64,000 nt of DNA. Source: Bordetella genomosp. 10. Its GTDB lineage: Bacteria; Pseudomonadota; Gammaproteobacteria; Burkholderiales; Burkholderiaceae_B. The DNA lies in NCBI RefSeq assembly GCF_002261225.1, contig NZ_NEVM01000002.1, positions 682,001 to 746,000 of the forward strand, given 5' to 3'. The notes beneath the pieces are model-generated. The model ran no database searches, was not told the origin of the DNA, and worked only from the letters and a program-made list of their open reading frames with translations. Below, in pieces: positions 7,739 through 16,189 of the stretch; within the stretch, counting starts at the first letter, position 1; every line of letters starts with the position of its first letter. Both the position numbers and the translations under genes were made by a program.

Positions 7739-8830
7739 TCAGGACGGGCGCTTTTTCGCCGCGGCGGTGTTGCGCGCCTGCCCCTGCGAGGCGTCCGCCG
7801 TCCGCCACGGCGGCCGCGGCTGGAAGGCCTTGCGCAGCAGGTCGATGAAGCGCCGCGTGCGCGCCGACTCGACGTGGGCGGCCGGCACCAGGGCGACGAC
7901 GTCGGCATCGGGCAGGCGGTAGCCGGGCAGCAGCGCGACCAGCTTGCCGTCCGTGAGACCGGCCGCGACGTCCCATTCGGAACGGATCATGACGCCCTGG
8001 CCGGCCAGGCACCACTGGTGGATGACGTCGCCGTCGTTGCTCTCCAGGGCGGGGTGGACGCGGACGGTGCGCGACGGCTGCGTTTGGCCCTGCGTGGCCG
8101 GCGGGATGGCCGGTTCGGCGAGCGCGGCGGGGTCCTGGTTTCTTCCGCGGCGCGTGGATGCCGTCCTGGCGCCGCCCGCGGCCCGGGACGCTTTCCGGTC
8201 GGCGAAGCGCCACAGGGTGACGTCCTCGTCGTTCTCGCGCAGCACCAGGCAGGCGTGATGCGCCAGGTCCTCCGGCGTTTCCAGCGCCGGCGCGCGCGCC
8301 AGGTAGGCGGGCGCCGCGCAAAGCAGGCGCCGGTTGGGCGCGACCGGATGCGACACCCAGCGGATGTCGGGCAGTTCGCCGATGCTGACGACCACGTCGA
8401 AGGCGTCCCGGCCATGCGCCGGCGACGGCGGCAGCAGGCTGTCGGAGAGCGACAACTGGACCTCGACGTTGGGGTGTTCGTCGTGGAAGCGCGCGAGCAG
8501 CGGCGCCACGTAGCGCCGGCCGAAGCCGAACGGCGCATGGACCTTGAGCTTGCCCGCGATCACCTGGCTGCGTTCCTGCAGGGCGTCCTCGATCGCCTGC
8601 ATGCGGTCCAGGACCTCGGTGGCGCGCCGCGCGATCAGATGGCCTTCGTGGGTCAGTTGCAGTTGGCGCGTGGTGCGCAGGGCCAGGCGCGCGCCGAGCC
8701 GCGCTTCCAACTGGTTCAGGCGCTTGGTGATGGCCGGCGGCGTGACGTTCTCCGCGCGCGCCAGCGCGGCCAGGCTGCCGAGCCGCTCCAGGGAGAGGAT
8801 GAAACGAAGGTCGTCGATGTCGAGTTTCAT
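7739..8830 (-). CDS. LysR-family regulator with an internal low-complexity insert
   Basis: 363 residues against about 300 for the family. Start ATG 8830 is where the LysR N-terminus begins (MKLDIDDLRFILSLERLGSL; helix-turn-helix about residues 18-45). The substrate domain carries an unusual insert, about residues 212-253, rich in Arg, Ala, Pro and Gln, inside the second lobe, and the C-terminus has a charged tail. The frame is intact through the insert, and both flanks match the family. It is divergent from the DSD1-type gene at 9120 with an 18-bp palindrome between them, so that gene is its likely target. It is not part of the fec system downstream. Confidence 0.88.
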   Translation of the reverse strand: MKLDIDDLRFILSLERLGSLAALARAENVTPPAITKRLNQLEARLGARLALRTTRQLQLTHEGHLIARRATEVLDRMQAIEDALQERSQVIAGKLKVHAPFGFGRRYVAPLLARFHDEHPNVEVQLSLSDSLLPPSPAHGRDAFDVVVSIGELPDIRWVSHPVAPNRRLLCAAPAYLARAPALETPEDLAHHACLVLRENDEDVTLWRFADRKASRAAGGARTASTRRGRNQDPAALAEPAIPPATQGQTQPSRTVRVHPALESNDGDVIHQWCLAGQGVMIRSEWDVAAGLTDGKLVALLPGYRLPDADVVALVPAAHVESARTRRFIDLLRKAFQPRPPWRTADASQGQARNTAAAKKRPS

Positions 8831-8862
8831 GGGAAAGGGGCGCGTTGCGGTATGCGGATGCC

Positions 8863-8934
8863 TGCGAGGCTTTCTGGGGCGGGCCTTCCATGTGAGGTCT
8901 TCCATCCGAGGCCTTCCATTCAAGGCCTTCCGGG
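8863..8934. repeat. 14-bp tandem repeat, five imperfect copies
   Basis: Five units with cores GAGGCTTTCTGG, GGGCCTTCCATG, GAGGTCTTCCAT, GAGGCCTTCCAT and AAGGCCTTCCGG follow each other at exactly 14-bp spacing. They lie between the LysR start and its presumed operator palindrome. The period is not a multiple of three, and the stretch is outside the chosen gene starts. Confidence 0.75.
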
Positions 8935-8940
8935 CAGACT

Positions 8941-8958
8941 ATTAACCTATAGGTTAAT
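8941..8958. promoter_or_regulatory. Perfect 18-bp palindrome, probable LysR operator
   Basis: ATTAACCTATAGGTTAAT is its own reverse complement, and it contains T-N11-A spacings typical of LysR sites. A further half-site ATTAACC follows at about 8974-8980. It sits between the divergent LysR (start 8830) and PLP-enzyme (start 9120) genes. No other feature was seen in the remaining 160 bp before 9120. Confidence 0.7.
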
Positions 8959-9119
8959 TCAAACATGAGATTCGATTAACCCCGGAGCGCGCCCACGCGC
9001 CTACACTCGAATCCATTCCCGCCGGGCGCCGCCGCGGTTCGGGGAGGCGCCGCCGGGCCTTCCTCGCATCGCCCATCGCGGCCGTCTTTTCTTTCGACAA
9101 CATTCCCCGCCTATCCGCC

Positions 9120-10256
9120 ATGCAACTCGCCGACCTGGAAACCCCGCAACTGATCCTCGACCGTGAACGCCTCGACCGCAATATCGAGCGCCTGCGCACG
9201 CGGCTGGCGCCGTTCGGCGTGAGCCTGCGGCCGCACGTCAAGACCAACAAGTCGGCGGACGTGACGCGGCGGCTAGGCGGCACGGATACGCCGCTCACCG
9301 TGTCGACGCTGAAGGAGGCCGAATACTTCCTCGACCATGGCTGGCGCGACATCCTGTACGCCGTCGGCATGGCGCCCTCGAAACTGCCGCATGCCGAGCG
9401 CTTGATCCGGCGCGGCGCGCGGCTGACCATCATCCTCGACAACGAGGAAACGGCCGAGGCCGTGGCGGCGTTCGCCGGCGCGCGCGGGCTGGACCTGCCG
9501 GTGCTGATCGAGATCGACACCGACGGCCATCGCTCCGGCGTGCGGCCGGAGGACGAGGCGCTGCTGCGCATCGGCGCGCGCCTGCGCGGCGCGCCGGGGC
9601 AGGGGGCGTGGCTGGCGGGCGTGCTGACGCATTCGGGCGAGTCCTACAACTGCCGCTCGCACGAGGCCATCGAGGCATGCGCGGAACAGGAGCGCGCGGG
9701 CGCCGTGCGCGCCGCCGAACGCCTGCGCGCGGACGGCCACGCCGCGCCGGTGGTCAGCGTCGGCAGCACGCCGACCGCGCATTTCGCCCGCTCGCTGGAG
9801 GGCGTGACCGAGGTGCGCGCGGGCGTCTACGTGTTCTTCGACCTGGTGATGCATGGCGTGGGCGTATGCGCGGTCGAGGACATCGCGCTGTCGGTGCTGT
9901 GCACGGTGATCGGCCACCAGCGCGAAAAAGGCTGGCTGATCACCGACGCCGGCTGGATGGCGATGTCGCGCGACCGCGGCACGGCCAGGCAGCCGGTGGA
10001 CCAGGGCTATGGCCTGGTCTGCGACGAAGCGGGCCGCCTCATCCCGGACCTGATCATGGCCGACGCCAACCAGGAGCACGGCATCGTGCGTCACCGCGGC
10101 GATCCCGCCCTGACGCCCATGCTTCCCGTCGGCACGCTGCTGCGCATCGTGCCCAATCATGCCTGCGCGACGGCGGCGCAGTTCGGCGCGTACACGGTGG
10201 TGGCCGGCGGCACGGAAGTGCAAGCCAACTGGCCGCGGTTCAGCGGCTGGGCGTAG
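9120..10256 (+). CDS. DSD1-family PLP enzyme (D-threonine aldolase / D-serine dehydratase-like)
   Basis: 378 residues. It has the alanine-racemase-type N-terminal barrel, with the PLP-binding lysine in RPHVKTNKS (about residues 38-46). The C-terminal beta domain keeps EHGIV and NHACA, the positions that bind a metal ion in D-serine dehydratase and D-threonine aldolase. Members cleave or dehydrate D-hydroxy amino acids. The start ATG follows an AT-rich operator region shared with the divergent LysR gene, and a strong hairpin follows the stop. The exact substrate is open. Confidence 0.85.
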   Translation: MQLADLETPQLILDRERLDRNIERLRTRLAPFGVSLRPHVKTNKSADVTRRLGGTDTPLTVSTLKEAEYFLDHGWRDILYAVGMAPSKLPHAERLIRRGARLTIILDNEETAEAVAAFAGARGLDLPVLIEIDTDGHRSGVRPEDEALLRIGARLRGAPGQGAWLAGVLTHSGESYNCRSHEAIEACAEQERAGAVRAAERLRADGHAAPVVSVGSTPTAHFARSLEGVTEVRAGVYVFFDLVMHGVGVCAVEDIALSVLCTVIGHQREKGWLITDAGWMAMSRDRGTARQPVDQGYGLVCDEAGRLIPDLIMADANQEHGIVRHRGDPALTPMLPVGTLLRIVPNHACATAAQFGAYTVVAGGTEVQANWPRFSGWA

Positions 10257-10265
10257 CGCCGCGCG

Positions 10266-10294
10266 CGGGACACGACCTTTCGCGCCGTGTCCCG
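10266..10294 (+). terminator. Hairpin after the DSD1-type gene
   Basis: CGGGACACG and CGTGTCCCG form a perfect 9-bp stem around an 11-base loop, starting 9 bp after the stop. No T run follows, so termination may be weak or Rho-assisted. Confidence 0.5.
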
Positions 10295-10352
10295 AATGCC
10301 AACTTCCGGCACATGACGCCGGACCGAGGATGAAGTCGCTAAACTGCGCTTC

Positions 10353-11255
10353 ATGCAATTCCCGGACCTGAATCTCCTCTACGCGCTCGACGTCCTCCTG
10401 GAGGAGGGCTCGGTGGCCGCCGCCGCGCGCCGCATGAACCTGAGCGCGCCGGCCATGAGCCGCACGCTCGCGCGCATCCGCGAAACGGTGGGGGATCCCA
10501 TACTGGTGAAGGCGGGGCGGGGTCTGACGCCGACGCCCCGCGCGCTGGCCCTGCGCGAGGAGGTGCGCGCCGCCGTGGAGCAGTCGCGCCGGCTGCTGCG
10601 TCCCGAAACGCCCCTCGACCTGTCCACGCTGGAGCGCGGTTTCAACGTGCGCGCCAACGATATCTATACCGGCGCTTTCGGACAGGCCCTGATCGAGCGG
10701 GTGCAGGCCGAGGCGCCCCGCGTGCGCCTGCGTTTCTCGCCGGAGAACGACAGCACGGAGCCCGTGCTGCGCGATGGAACGGTGGACCTCTTCATCAGCT
10801 CCCTGCGCCCGCTGGGCCCGGACATGCACCTGCAGACCATGTTCACCACGCGCATCGTCGGCGTGGCGCGCGAGGATCATCCCATTTTTTCGGGAGAGAT
10901 CACGCCCGCGCGCGTGGCCGGCTTCGACCACATCAGCGTGTCGCGTCTGGGCAAGGCCAGCGGCCCCATCGATGCCGCCCTGGCCGCGCTGGCCCTGTCG
11001 CGCCGGGTCTCGGTGGTCGTGCCGAATTTCCTCGCCGGCATCTTCATGCTGGGCGGCACGGACCTGATCGTCGCCACGCCCGACCACATGGCCGCGGCCG
11101 CGCGGCGCCAGGGCTTGAGGGTGCGGGCCTTCGACCTGCCGCTGCCGCTGGAAACGCTGGTCGTCATGCAGGGCTGGCATCCGCGCTACCAGAACGACGC
11201 CGCGCATCGTTGGCTGCGGAGGATCGTGCGCGACATCTGCCGGCAGGGGACCTGA
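10353..11255 (+). CDS. LysR-family transcriptional regulator
   Basis: 300 residues, canonical length. The N-terminal helix-turn-helix is clear (LLYALDVLLEEGSVAAAARR then SAPAMSRTLARIRE, residues 8-48) in the NodD/LeuO-like style beginning MQFPDLNLLYALDVL. The substrate-binding half is complete. No good ribosome site precedes ATG 10353. It lies upstream of the EmrB/EmrA/OMF genes on the same strand but is separated from them by a strong hairpin, so it may regulate the efflux operon; the target is not proved. Confidence 0.9.
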   Translation: MQFPDLNLLYALDVLLEEGSVAAAARRMNLSAPAMSRTLARIRETVGDPILVKAGRGLTPTPRALALREEVRAAVEQSRRLLRPETPLDLSTLERGFNVRANDIYTGAFGQALIERVQAEAPRVRLRFSPENDSTEPVLRDGTVDLFISSLRPLGPDMHLQTMFTTRIVGVAREDHPIFSGEITPARVAGFDHISVSRLGKASGPIDAALAALALSRRVSVVVPNFLAGIFMLGGTDLIVATPDHMAAAARRQGLRVRAFDLPLPLETLVVMQGWHPRYQNDAAHRWLRRIVRDICRQGT

Positions 11256-11262
11256 ACGCCAG

Positions 11263-11320
11263 GCGCCGGACGGCGTGCCCCGCATCGCGATGCGGCGCGC
11301 CCCATCGTTGCGTCCGGCGC
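11263..11320 (+). terminator. Large nested hairpin after the LysR gene
   Basis: GCGCCGGACG (11263-11272) pairs perfectly with CGTCCGGCGC (11311-11320). The loop itself contains the perfect palindrome CCGCATCGCGATGCGG (11280-11295). The structure starts 7 bp after the LysR stop and separates it from the efflux operon. No T run is present. Confidence 0.5.
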
Positions 11321-11403
11321 ACGCCTGGACTGCAAACTCGTCAATTTTCAAACCGCTGGCCGCTGCTTAAGCTGGGACCTTCTCGCATCCAGGAAGGTTT
11401 GCA

Positions 11404-13056
11404 GTGGACACCTCGACGAGCGCCGGCGCGCGCATCCCGGCCTCCCGCCTCGACCGCGCGCGCCCGGCGCCTGCCGCTTCGGCGCCAGCGCATGCCACCG
11501 CCACGGCCCCGGGCAGGACCATGGCGGCGGCGGGGCCCGCCCATGGCGGCAGGCGCATCGCCGCGGGTTTCGCCGGCGTGTTGCTGGCCGTCGCCTGCGC
11601 CCAGGTCAACGACCACGTCACCGAGATCGCGCTGCCCGATTTGCGCGGCATCTTCGGCGTCAGCCATGACGACGGCGCCTGGCTGACCACCGTCTATCAA
11701 GCCACGCAGGTCATCGCGGCCATGTATGCGCCCTGGTGCGCCGCCACCTTCACGCTGCGCCGCTTCACCCTGGCGGCGCTGGCGGCCTTCGCCGCGCTGG
11801 GCCTGTGCATGCCGTTCGCGTCCGGCCTGGGCTGGCTTTACCTGCTGCGCGGGCTGCAAGGCCTGGCGGGCGGCTGCCTGCCGCCCATGCTGATGACCGT
11901 GGCGCTGCGTTTCCTGCCGGCGGGCATCAAGCTCTACGGCCTCGGCGCCTATGCCCTGACCGCCACCTTCGCGCCGAACCTGGGCATGCCCCTGGCGGCC
12001 CTGTGGGGCGAGTACGCCGGCTGGCGCTGGCTGTTCTGGCAGATCGTGCCCATGGCCGTGCTGGCCGGCGCGCTGGTGGCCTGGGGCTTGCCGCAGGATG
12101 CGCCGCGCCATGAACGCCTGAAGCAGTTCGACTGGCGCGGCGTGCTCCTGGGCGCGCCGGGCATGGCCATGCTGGTGGTGGCGCTGGAACAGGGCACGCG
12201 GCTCGGCTGGCTGGACTCGCCGTTCATCGCGCTGATGTTCGGCGGCGCGGCGGTCCTGCTGATCCTGTTCGCCATCAACGAATGGTCGCATCCGCTGCCG
12301 TTCTTCAAGATCCAGTTCTTGGCGCGGCGCAACCTGACGTACTCCCTGGCGATCCTGGGCGGCGTGCTGGTGGTGCTGGTGGCCTGGGCGACCGTGCCGG
12401 CCGCCTACCTCGCCGAGACGCACGGCTATCGCCCGTTGCAGACCGCGCCCCTGGGCCTGGCCGTGGCCTTGCCCCAGTTGATCGCGCTGCCCGCCGTGGC
12501 CGCGCTGTGCAATATCCGGCGCGTCGACTGCCGCTGGGTGCTGGCGGCGGGACTGGCCTTGATAGCCTCGAGCTGCCTCGGCGCAAGCTTCATGACGCGC
12601 GACTGGATCCGCGACAACTTCTACCTGCTGCAAGCGCTCCAGGTGCTGGGCCAGCCCATGGCGGTGATTCCCCTGCTGATGTTGTCGACCCACGGCATGG
12701 CGCCGCAGGAGGGACCCTTCGCCTCGGCCTGGTTCAACACGGTCAAGGGATACGCCGGCGTGCTGGGCGCGGGCGTGACCGAGGGGCTCGGTGTCTGGCG
12801 CGAACACCTGCACTCGCATGCGCTGGTGGACCAGATGGGCAATCGTCCGCAGGCCTGGACCCTGATGTTGCACGACATGACCGCGCGCCTGGGCATCGAT
12901 GCGCAGGCGGCGCTGGCGCTGGTGGATGAACGCATCCGCGCGCAGGCGTCGATCCTGGCCTCGGCCGACGTGCTGCGGATCATGGCGGCGCTGGCCGTCC
13001 TGCTGATGCTGTCGATTCCGTTCGTGCCGACGCGGATCGAGCCGCCGAAAGCGTGA
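11404..13056 (+). CDS. emrB: MFS multidrug transporter, DHA2/EmrB family
   Basis: 550 residues, inner-membrane proton-driven exporter of the 14-helix EmrB type. The GTG start at 11404 has AGGAAGG 6 bp upstream; ATG 11521, after a disordered Ala/Pro-rich leader, is an alternative. The first helix is followed by DHVTEIALPDLRGIFGVSHD, and the motif near WLTTVYQATQVIA is typical of DHA2 proteins. It is followed by an EmrA-type adaptor and an outer-membrane factor, together a tripartite pump. The drug or metabolite exported is not readable from sequence. Confidence 0.9.
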   Translation: MDTSTSAGARIPASRLDRARPAPAASAPAHATATAPGRTMAAAGPAHGGRRIAAGFAGVLLAVACAQVNDHVTEIALPDLRGIFGVSHDDGAWLTTVYQATQVIAAMYAPWCAATFTLRRFTLAALAAFAALGLCMPFASGLGWLYLLRGLQGLAGGCLPPMLMTVALRFLPAGIKLYGLGAYALTATFAPNLGMPLAALWGEYAGWRWLFWQIVPMAVLAGALVAWGLPQDAPRHERLKQFDWRGVLLGAPGMAMLVVALEQGTRLGWLDSPFIALMFGGAAVLLILFAINEWSHPLPFFKIQFLARRNLTYSLAILGGVLVVLVAWATVPAAYLAETHGYRPLQTAPLGLAVALPQLIALPAVAALCNIRRVDCRWVLAAGLALIASSCLGASFMTRDWIRDNFYLLQALQVLGQPMAVIPLLMLSTHGMAPQEGPFASAWFNTVKGYAGVLGAGVTEGLGVWREHLHSHALVDQMGNRPQAWTLMLHDMTARLGIDAQAALALVDERIRAQASILASADVLRIMAALAVLLMLSIPFVPTRIEPPKA

Positions 13057-13151
13057 GCGGCGCGCGCGGCCATGGATGCGCGGGCCTGCCTGTCGGCGCG
13101 ATCGCGCGGCCGGCGGCGCGTCCGGGGCCGCATGGTCGATCTCAAGCTTTG

Positions 13152-13212
13152 TTCGAAGGTTTTATTCAAAGGCTTTATTCGAAAGCCTTGTTCGAAAGTT
13201 TTATCGAAGGTC
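13152..13212. repeat. 13-bp tandem repeat directly upstream of emrA
   Basis: The core TTCGAA/TTCAAA recurs at 13152, 13165, 13178 and 13191 (exact 13-bp steps), with a degenerate fifth copy near 13203 that runs into the GAAGG ribosome site of emrA (ATG 13215). Units look like TTCGAAGGTTTTA. The repeat fills most of the emrB-emrA gap, and changes in copy number would alter that leader. Confidence 0.75.
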
Positions 13213-13214
13213 TT

Positions 13215-14267
13215 ATGGCTATGTCCCTTACGAAGAGGAAATTGAAGATAGTCCTGGCGCTGGGCGCGCCGCTGGCGCTTTGCGGCTTGCTGGGCGCCTA
13301 TCGCATGGAGGCGGCCGGCGTGCAGCGCACCGACGACGCCTACGTCGCCGCCGACTACACCGTGCTGGCGCCGCGCGTCGCCGGGCAGGTCAGCGCGCTG
13401 CTGGTCGACGACAACGAGGAAGTGCACGCGGGGCAACTGCTGGCGCGCATCGACGACCGCGACTATGCCGCGGCGGCCGACGCGGCGCGCGCGGACGTGG
13501 CGGTGGCGCAGGCGGCCGTGGCCGGCGCCGACGCCGCGCTGGCGCAGCAGCAATCCGTCATCGCCCAGGCCCAGGCGGCCTTGTCCGCGGCGCGCGCCGC
13601 CCGCGTCTTCGCCCGCGCGGACTACGAGCGCTATGCGGACCTGGCCAGGCATGGCGCGGGCAGCACCCAGAACGCGCAGCAGGCCCGCGCGCGCATCGAC
13701 ACCGCGTCGGCCGAGGTCGAGCGCCAGGCGGCCGCATTGCAGGCCGCGCGCCAGCAGGTGAACCTGCTGCAGGCGCAACGCGAGCATGCGGCGGCGGCGC
13801 TGGCGCGCGCGCATGCCGCCCTGGAAAGCGCCGTCTTGAGCCTGTCGTGGACGCGCATCGTGGCCCCCGTCGACGGCACGGTGGGCCAGCGCTCGGTGCG
13901 TGTCGGCGCCTACGTCACGCCGGGGACGCCGCTGCTGGCGGTGGTCCCGCTGAAGCAGGCCTATGTCGTCGCCAATTTCCAGGAAACCCAGTTGGCCGGC
14001 GTGCGGGCCGGGCAGCGGGCGGATGTCCGCGTGGACACCTTCCCCGACACGGTGCTGCGCGGCGCGGTGGACAGCGTGGCGCCGGCCACCGGCGTCACCT
14101 TCGCGGCATTGGCGCCGGACAACGCGACGGGCAACTTCACCAAGGTGGTCCAGCGGCTGCCGGTGAAGATACGGCTGGACCCGGGACAGCCGGGGTTGGA
14201 GCAACTGCGCGTCGGCATGTCGGTGGAGGCGACCTTGCGCACGGACGACACAGGAGGGGCGCGATGA
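13215..14267 (+). CDS. emrA: EmrA-type HlyD membrane-fusion protein
   Basis: 350 residues from ATG 13215, which has GAAGG 4 bp upstream (ATG 13221 is a second choice). One N-terminal membrane helix (IVLALGAPLALCGLLGAY) is followed by the biotinyl-lipoyl half-motif TDDAYVAADYTVLAPRVAGQ. A long coiled coil rich in Ala, Gln and Arg spans about residues 85-200, and the second half-motif (RIVAPVDGTVGQRSV) follows. It bridges the EmrB pump to the outer-membrane factor in the periplasm. Its stop overlaps the next start (ATGA). Confidence 0.92.
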   Translation: MAMSLTKRKLKIVLALGAPLALCGLLGAYRMEAAGVQRTDDAYVAADYTVLAPRVAGQVSALLVDDNEEVHAGQLLARIDDRDYAAAADAARADVAVAQAAVAGADAALAQQQSVIAQAQAALSAARAARVFARADYERYADLARHGAGSTQNAQQARARIDTASAEVERQAAALQAARQQVNLLQAQREHAAAALARAHAALESAVLSLSWTRIVAPVDGTVGQRSVRVGAYVTPGTPLLAVVPLKQAYVVANFQETQLAGVRAGQRADVRVDTFPDTVLRGAVDSVAPATGVTFAALAPDNATGNFTKVVQRLPVKIRLDPGQPGLEQLRVGMSVEATLRTDDTGGAR

Positions 14268-15727
14268 GACGCCGGTCGGAATTGGCGCTGCTGGTAGGCC
14301 TGTTGCTGGCGGGCCTGACGGGTTGCGCGGTGGGCCCGGATTTCCAGGCGCCGCGAGCGGCCTTGCCCGCGCGGTGGGGGCATGCGGACACGGTCGCGAT
14401 AGCCGATGCGGACGAGACGCCCGACGTCGCCTGGTGGAAGGCCTTCAACGACCCTGTGTTGAATGGGCTGTTGGCCCGCGTCGCGCGCGCCAACCTCGAC
14501 GTCCAGGCCGCCGCCGCGCGCCTGATGCAGGCGCGCGCGGCGCTGGGCGTGGCCGATGCTGGTCGCCTGCCCGGCGTGAACGCGGACGCGTCCTATCGCC
14601 ATGCGCGGTCCAGCGCTCATGGCCTGGCCGACGTGTCCAATCGCGCCGGCGAGGCGGACTACGACTTGTGGCAGGGCGGCGCGGACGCGGCCTGGGAAAT
14701 CGACCTGTGGGGCCGCGTCCGGCGCCAGTCCGAAATGGCCGGCGCCGCCGTCGAGGCCAGCGCCGAACTGCAACGCGACGTCCTGCTGGCCGCCCTGGCG
14801 GCCACCGCCCAGGACTATGTGTCCCTGCGCGGCGTGCAGGCCGAGCGGGAGATCGTGGCGCGGAACCTGGCCATCGCGCGCCACAGCCAGGCCTTGACCC
14901 AACGCCGTTATGACGACGGCGTGGCGACCGGCGTCGACGTGGCCGAAGCCGCGGCGCAAGTCAGCACCATCGAGGCGCGCCTGCCGGCGCTGGACAATCG
15001 CGCGGACCGCCAGATCAACGCGCTGAGCCGGCTGCTCGCCTTGCCGCCCGCCGCGCTGGCCGGCGAGTTGCGCGCCGCCGCGCCCATCCCGGCGCCGCCG
15101 GCGCTCGCGCGCGTGGGCCTGCCCGCCGAGCTGGCGCGGCGCCGGCCGGACATCCGAGCCGCCGAGGCGCGCTTGCACGAGGCGACCGCGGGCATCGGCG
15201 TCGCCGTGGCGGATTTCTATCCGCGCATCACCCTGTCCGGCGATTTCGGCTTGCAGGCCCTGCAATTGAACGAACTCGGCGACTGGGGCGCGCGGATATT
15301 CGGCATCGGCCCCGTGCTGCGCGTGCCCTTGTTCGACGGCGGCCGGCTGCGCGGCCAACTGGCCTTGAGCCAGGCGCGCCAGCAGGAGGCCATGATCGAC
15401 TATCAACGCACCGTCCTGCGCGCCTGGCACGAGGTCGACGACGCATTGGGCGATTACGGCGCCTTGCGGCGGCAGCGCGAAAAACTCGCCGAGGCCGTGG
15501 CCCGGAACGAGACCACGCTGGCGCAGGCGCGCCGTCAGTACCTTGCCGGCGCCGTGGATTTTCTCGACGTGCTGGCCTTGCAGAAAGACCTGCTGGCCAC
15601 GCAGCAAGACCTGGCGCGCAACGATGCCGGCATCGACCTGGCCTTGGTGCGCCTGTTCAAGGCGCTGGGTGGCGGCTGGGAGGCCGACCTGCCCGTCGCC
15701 GCCGCTAACCTTCATGGAGATTCCTGA
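14264..15727 (+). CDS. NodT-family outer-membrane efflux lipoprotein
   Basis: 487 residues from ATG 14264 with AGGAGGGG just upstream, overlapping the emrA stop. The signal peptide ends in the lipobox LTGC (about residue 21), followed by AVGPDFQAP as in OprM/NodT proteins. Two OEP repeats are seen, the second marked by LARRRPDIRAAEARLHEAT near residue 300. It forms the trimeric outer-membrane duct for the EmrAB pump. The stop overlaps the start of the next small gene by one base. Confidence 0.93.
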   Translation: MRRRSELALLVGLLLAGLTGCAVGPDFQAPRAALPARWGHADTVAIADADETPDVAWWKAFNDPVLNGLLARVARANLDVQAAAARLMQARAALGVADAGRLPGVNADASYRHARSSAHGLADVSNRAGEADYDLWQGGADAAWEIDLWGRVRRQSEMAGAAVEASAELQRDVLLAALAATAQDYVSLRGVQAEREIVARNLAIARHSQALTQRRYDDGVATGVDVAEAAAQVSTIEARLPALDNRADRQINALSRLLALPPAALAGELRAAAPIPAPPALARVGLPAELARRRPDIRAAEARLHEATAGIGVAVADFYPRITLSGDFGLQALQLNELGDWGARIFGIGPVLRVPLFDGGRLRGQLALSQARQQEAMIDYQRTVLRAWHEVDDALGDYGALRRQREKLAEAVARNETTLAQARRQYLAGAVDFLDVLALQKDLLATQQDLARNDAGIDLALVRLFKALGGGWEADLPVAAANLHGDS

Positions 15728-16164
15728 TGAAACCGTTGGATCACGCCTTTTTTACCGTGCACGATACGACCCGCTTTCCGGCGGTCATGGTGCGCCCCGC
15801 CGCCGTCCTGCCGGGTTACGCGGCGCAGTGGGAGGTGGAAATGGAGGCGCTGCTGCGGCACGGCGAGCCGTTCGCAGTGCTCTATCCGGAAATGCCCGCC
15901 GAGGAATCCCACGAGGACTACAAGCGCCGCGGCATCTGGCTGAAGCGCCATCGCGAGGCCTTGGCGCGGCTGTGCGCCGCGCTGATAAGCGTCGAGCCCG
16001 ATGCGCGGCGCCGGGAAGCGGCCGTGCAGCGAGGGCGGGGCGTGAGCAAGGCCTTCGGCATCGCCCACTATGCGGTGGCCAGCCTGGACGAGGGACTGTC
16101 CATCGCCTTCGGCCGGGCCCGGCGCCCGCCGCCGCATGACGACCGGGCGGTGACCTACGGTTGA
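15727..16164 (+). CDS. Conserved-looking protein of unknown function, coupled to the efflux operon
   Basis: 145 residues, not recognised. It starts inside the stop of the outer-membrane factor gene (TGATG), so it is translationally coupled and a true operon member. The middle part (residues 40-95) is charged and helical (AEESHEDYKRRGIWLKRHRE), with no membrane segment, signal peptide or cysteine pair. It is predicted cytosolic and could be an accessory or regulatory partner of the pump. That is inferred from position alone. Confidence 0.6.
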   Translation: MKPLDHAFFTVHDTTRFPAVMVRPAAVLPGYAAQWEVEMEALLRHGEPFAVLYPEMPAEESHEDYKRRGIWLKRHREALARLCAALISVEPDARRREAAVQRGRGVSKAFGIAHYAVASLDEGLSIAFGRARRPPPHDDRAVTYG

Positions 16165-16189
16165 GGCGCGCCGCCGCGCGGCCCGGCCG

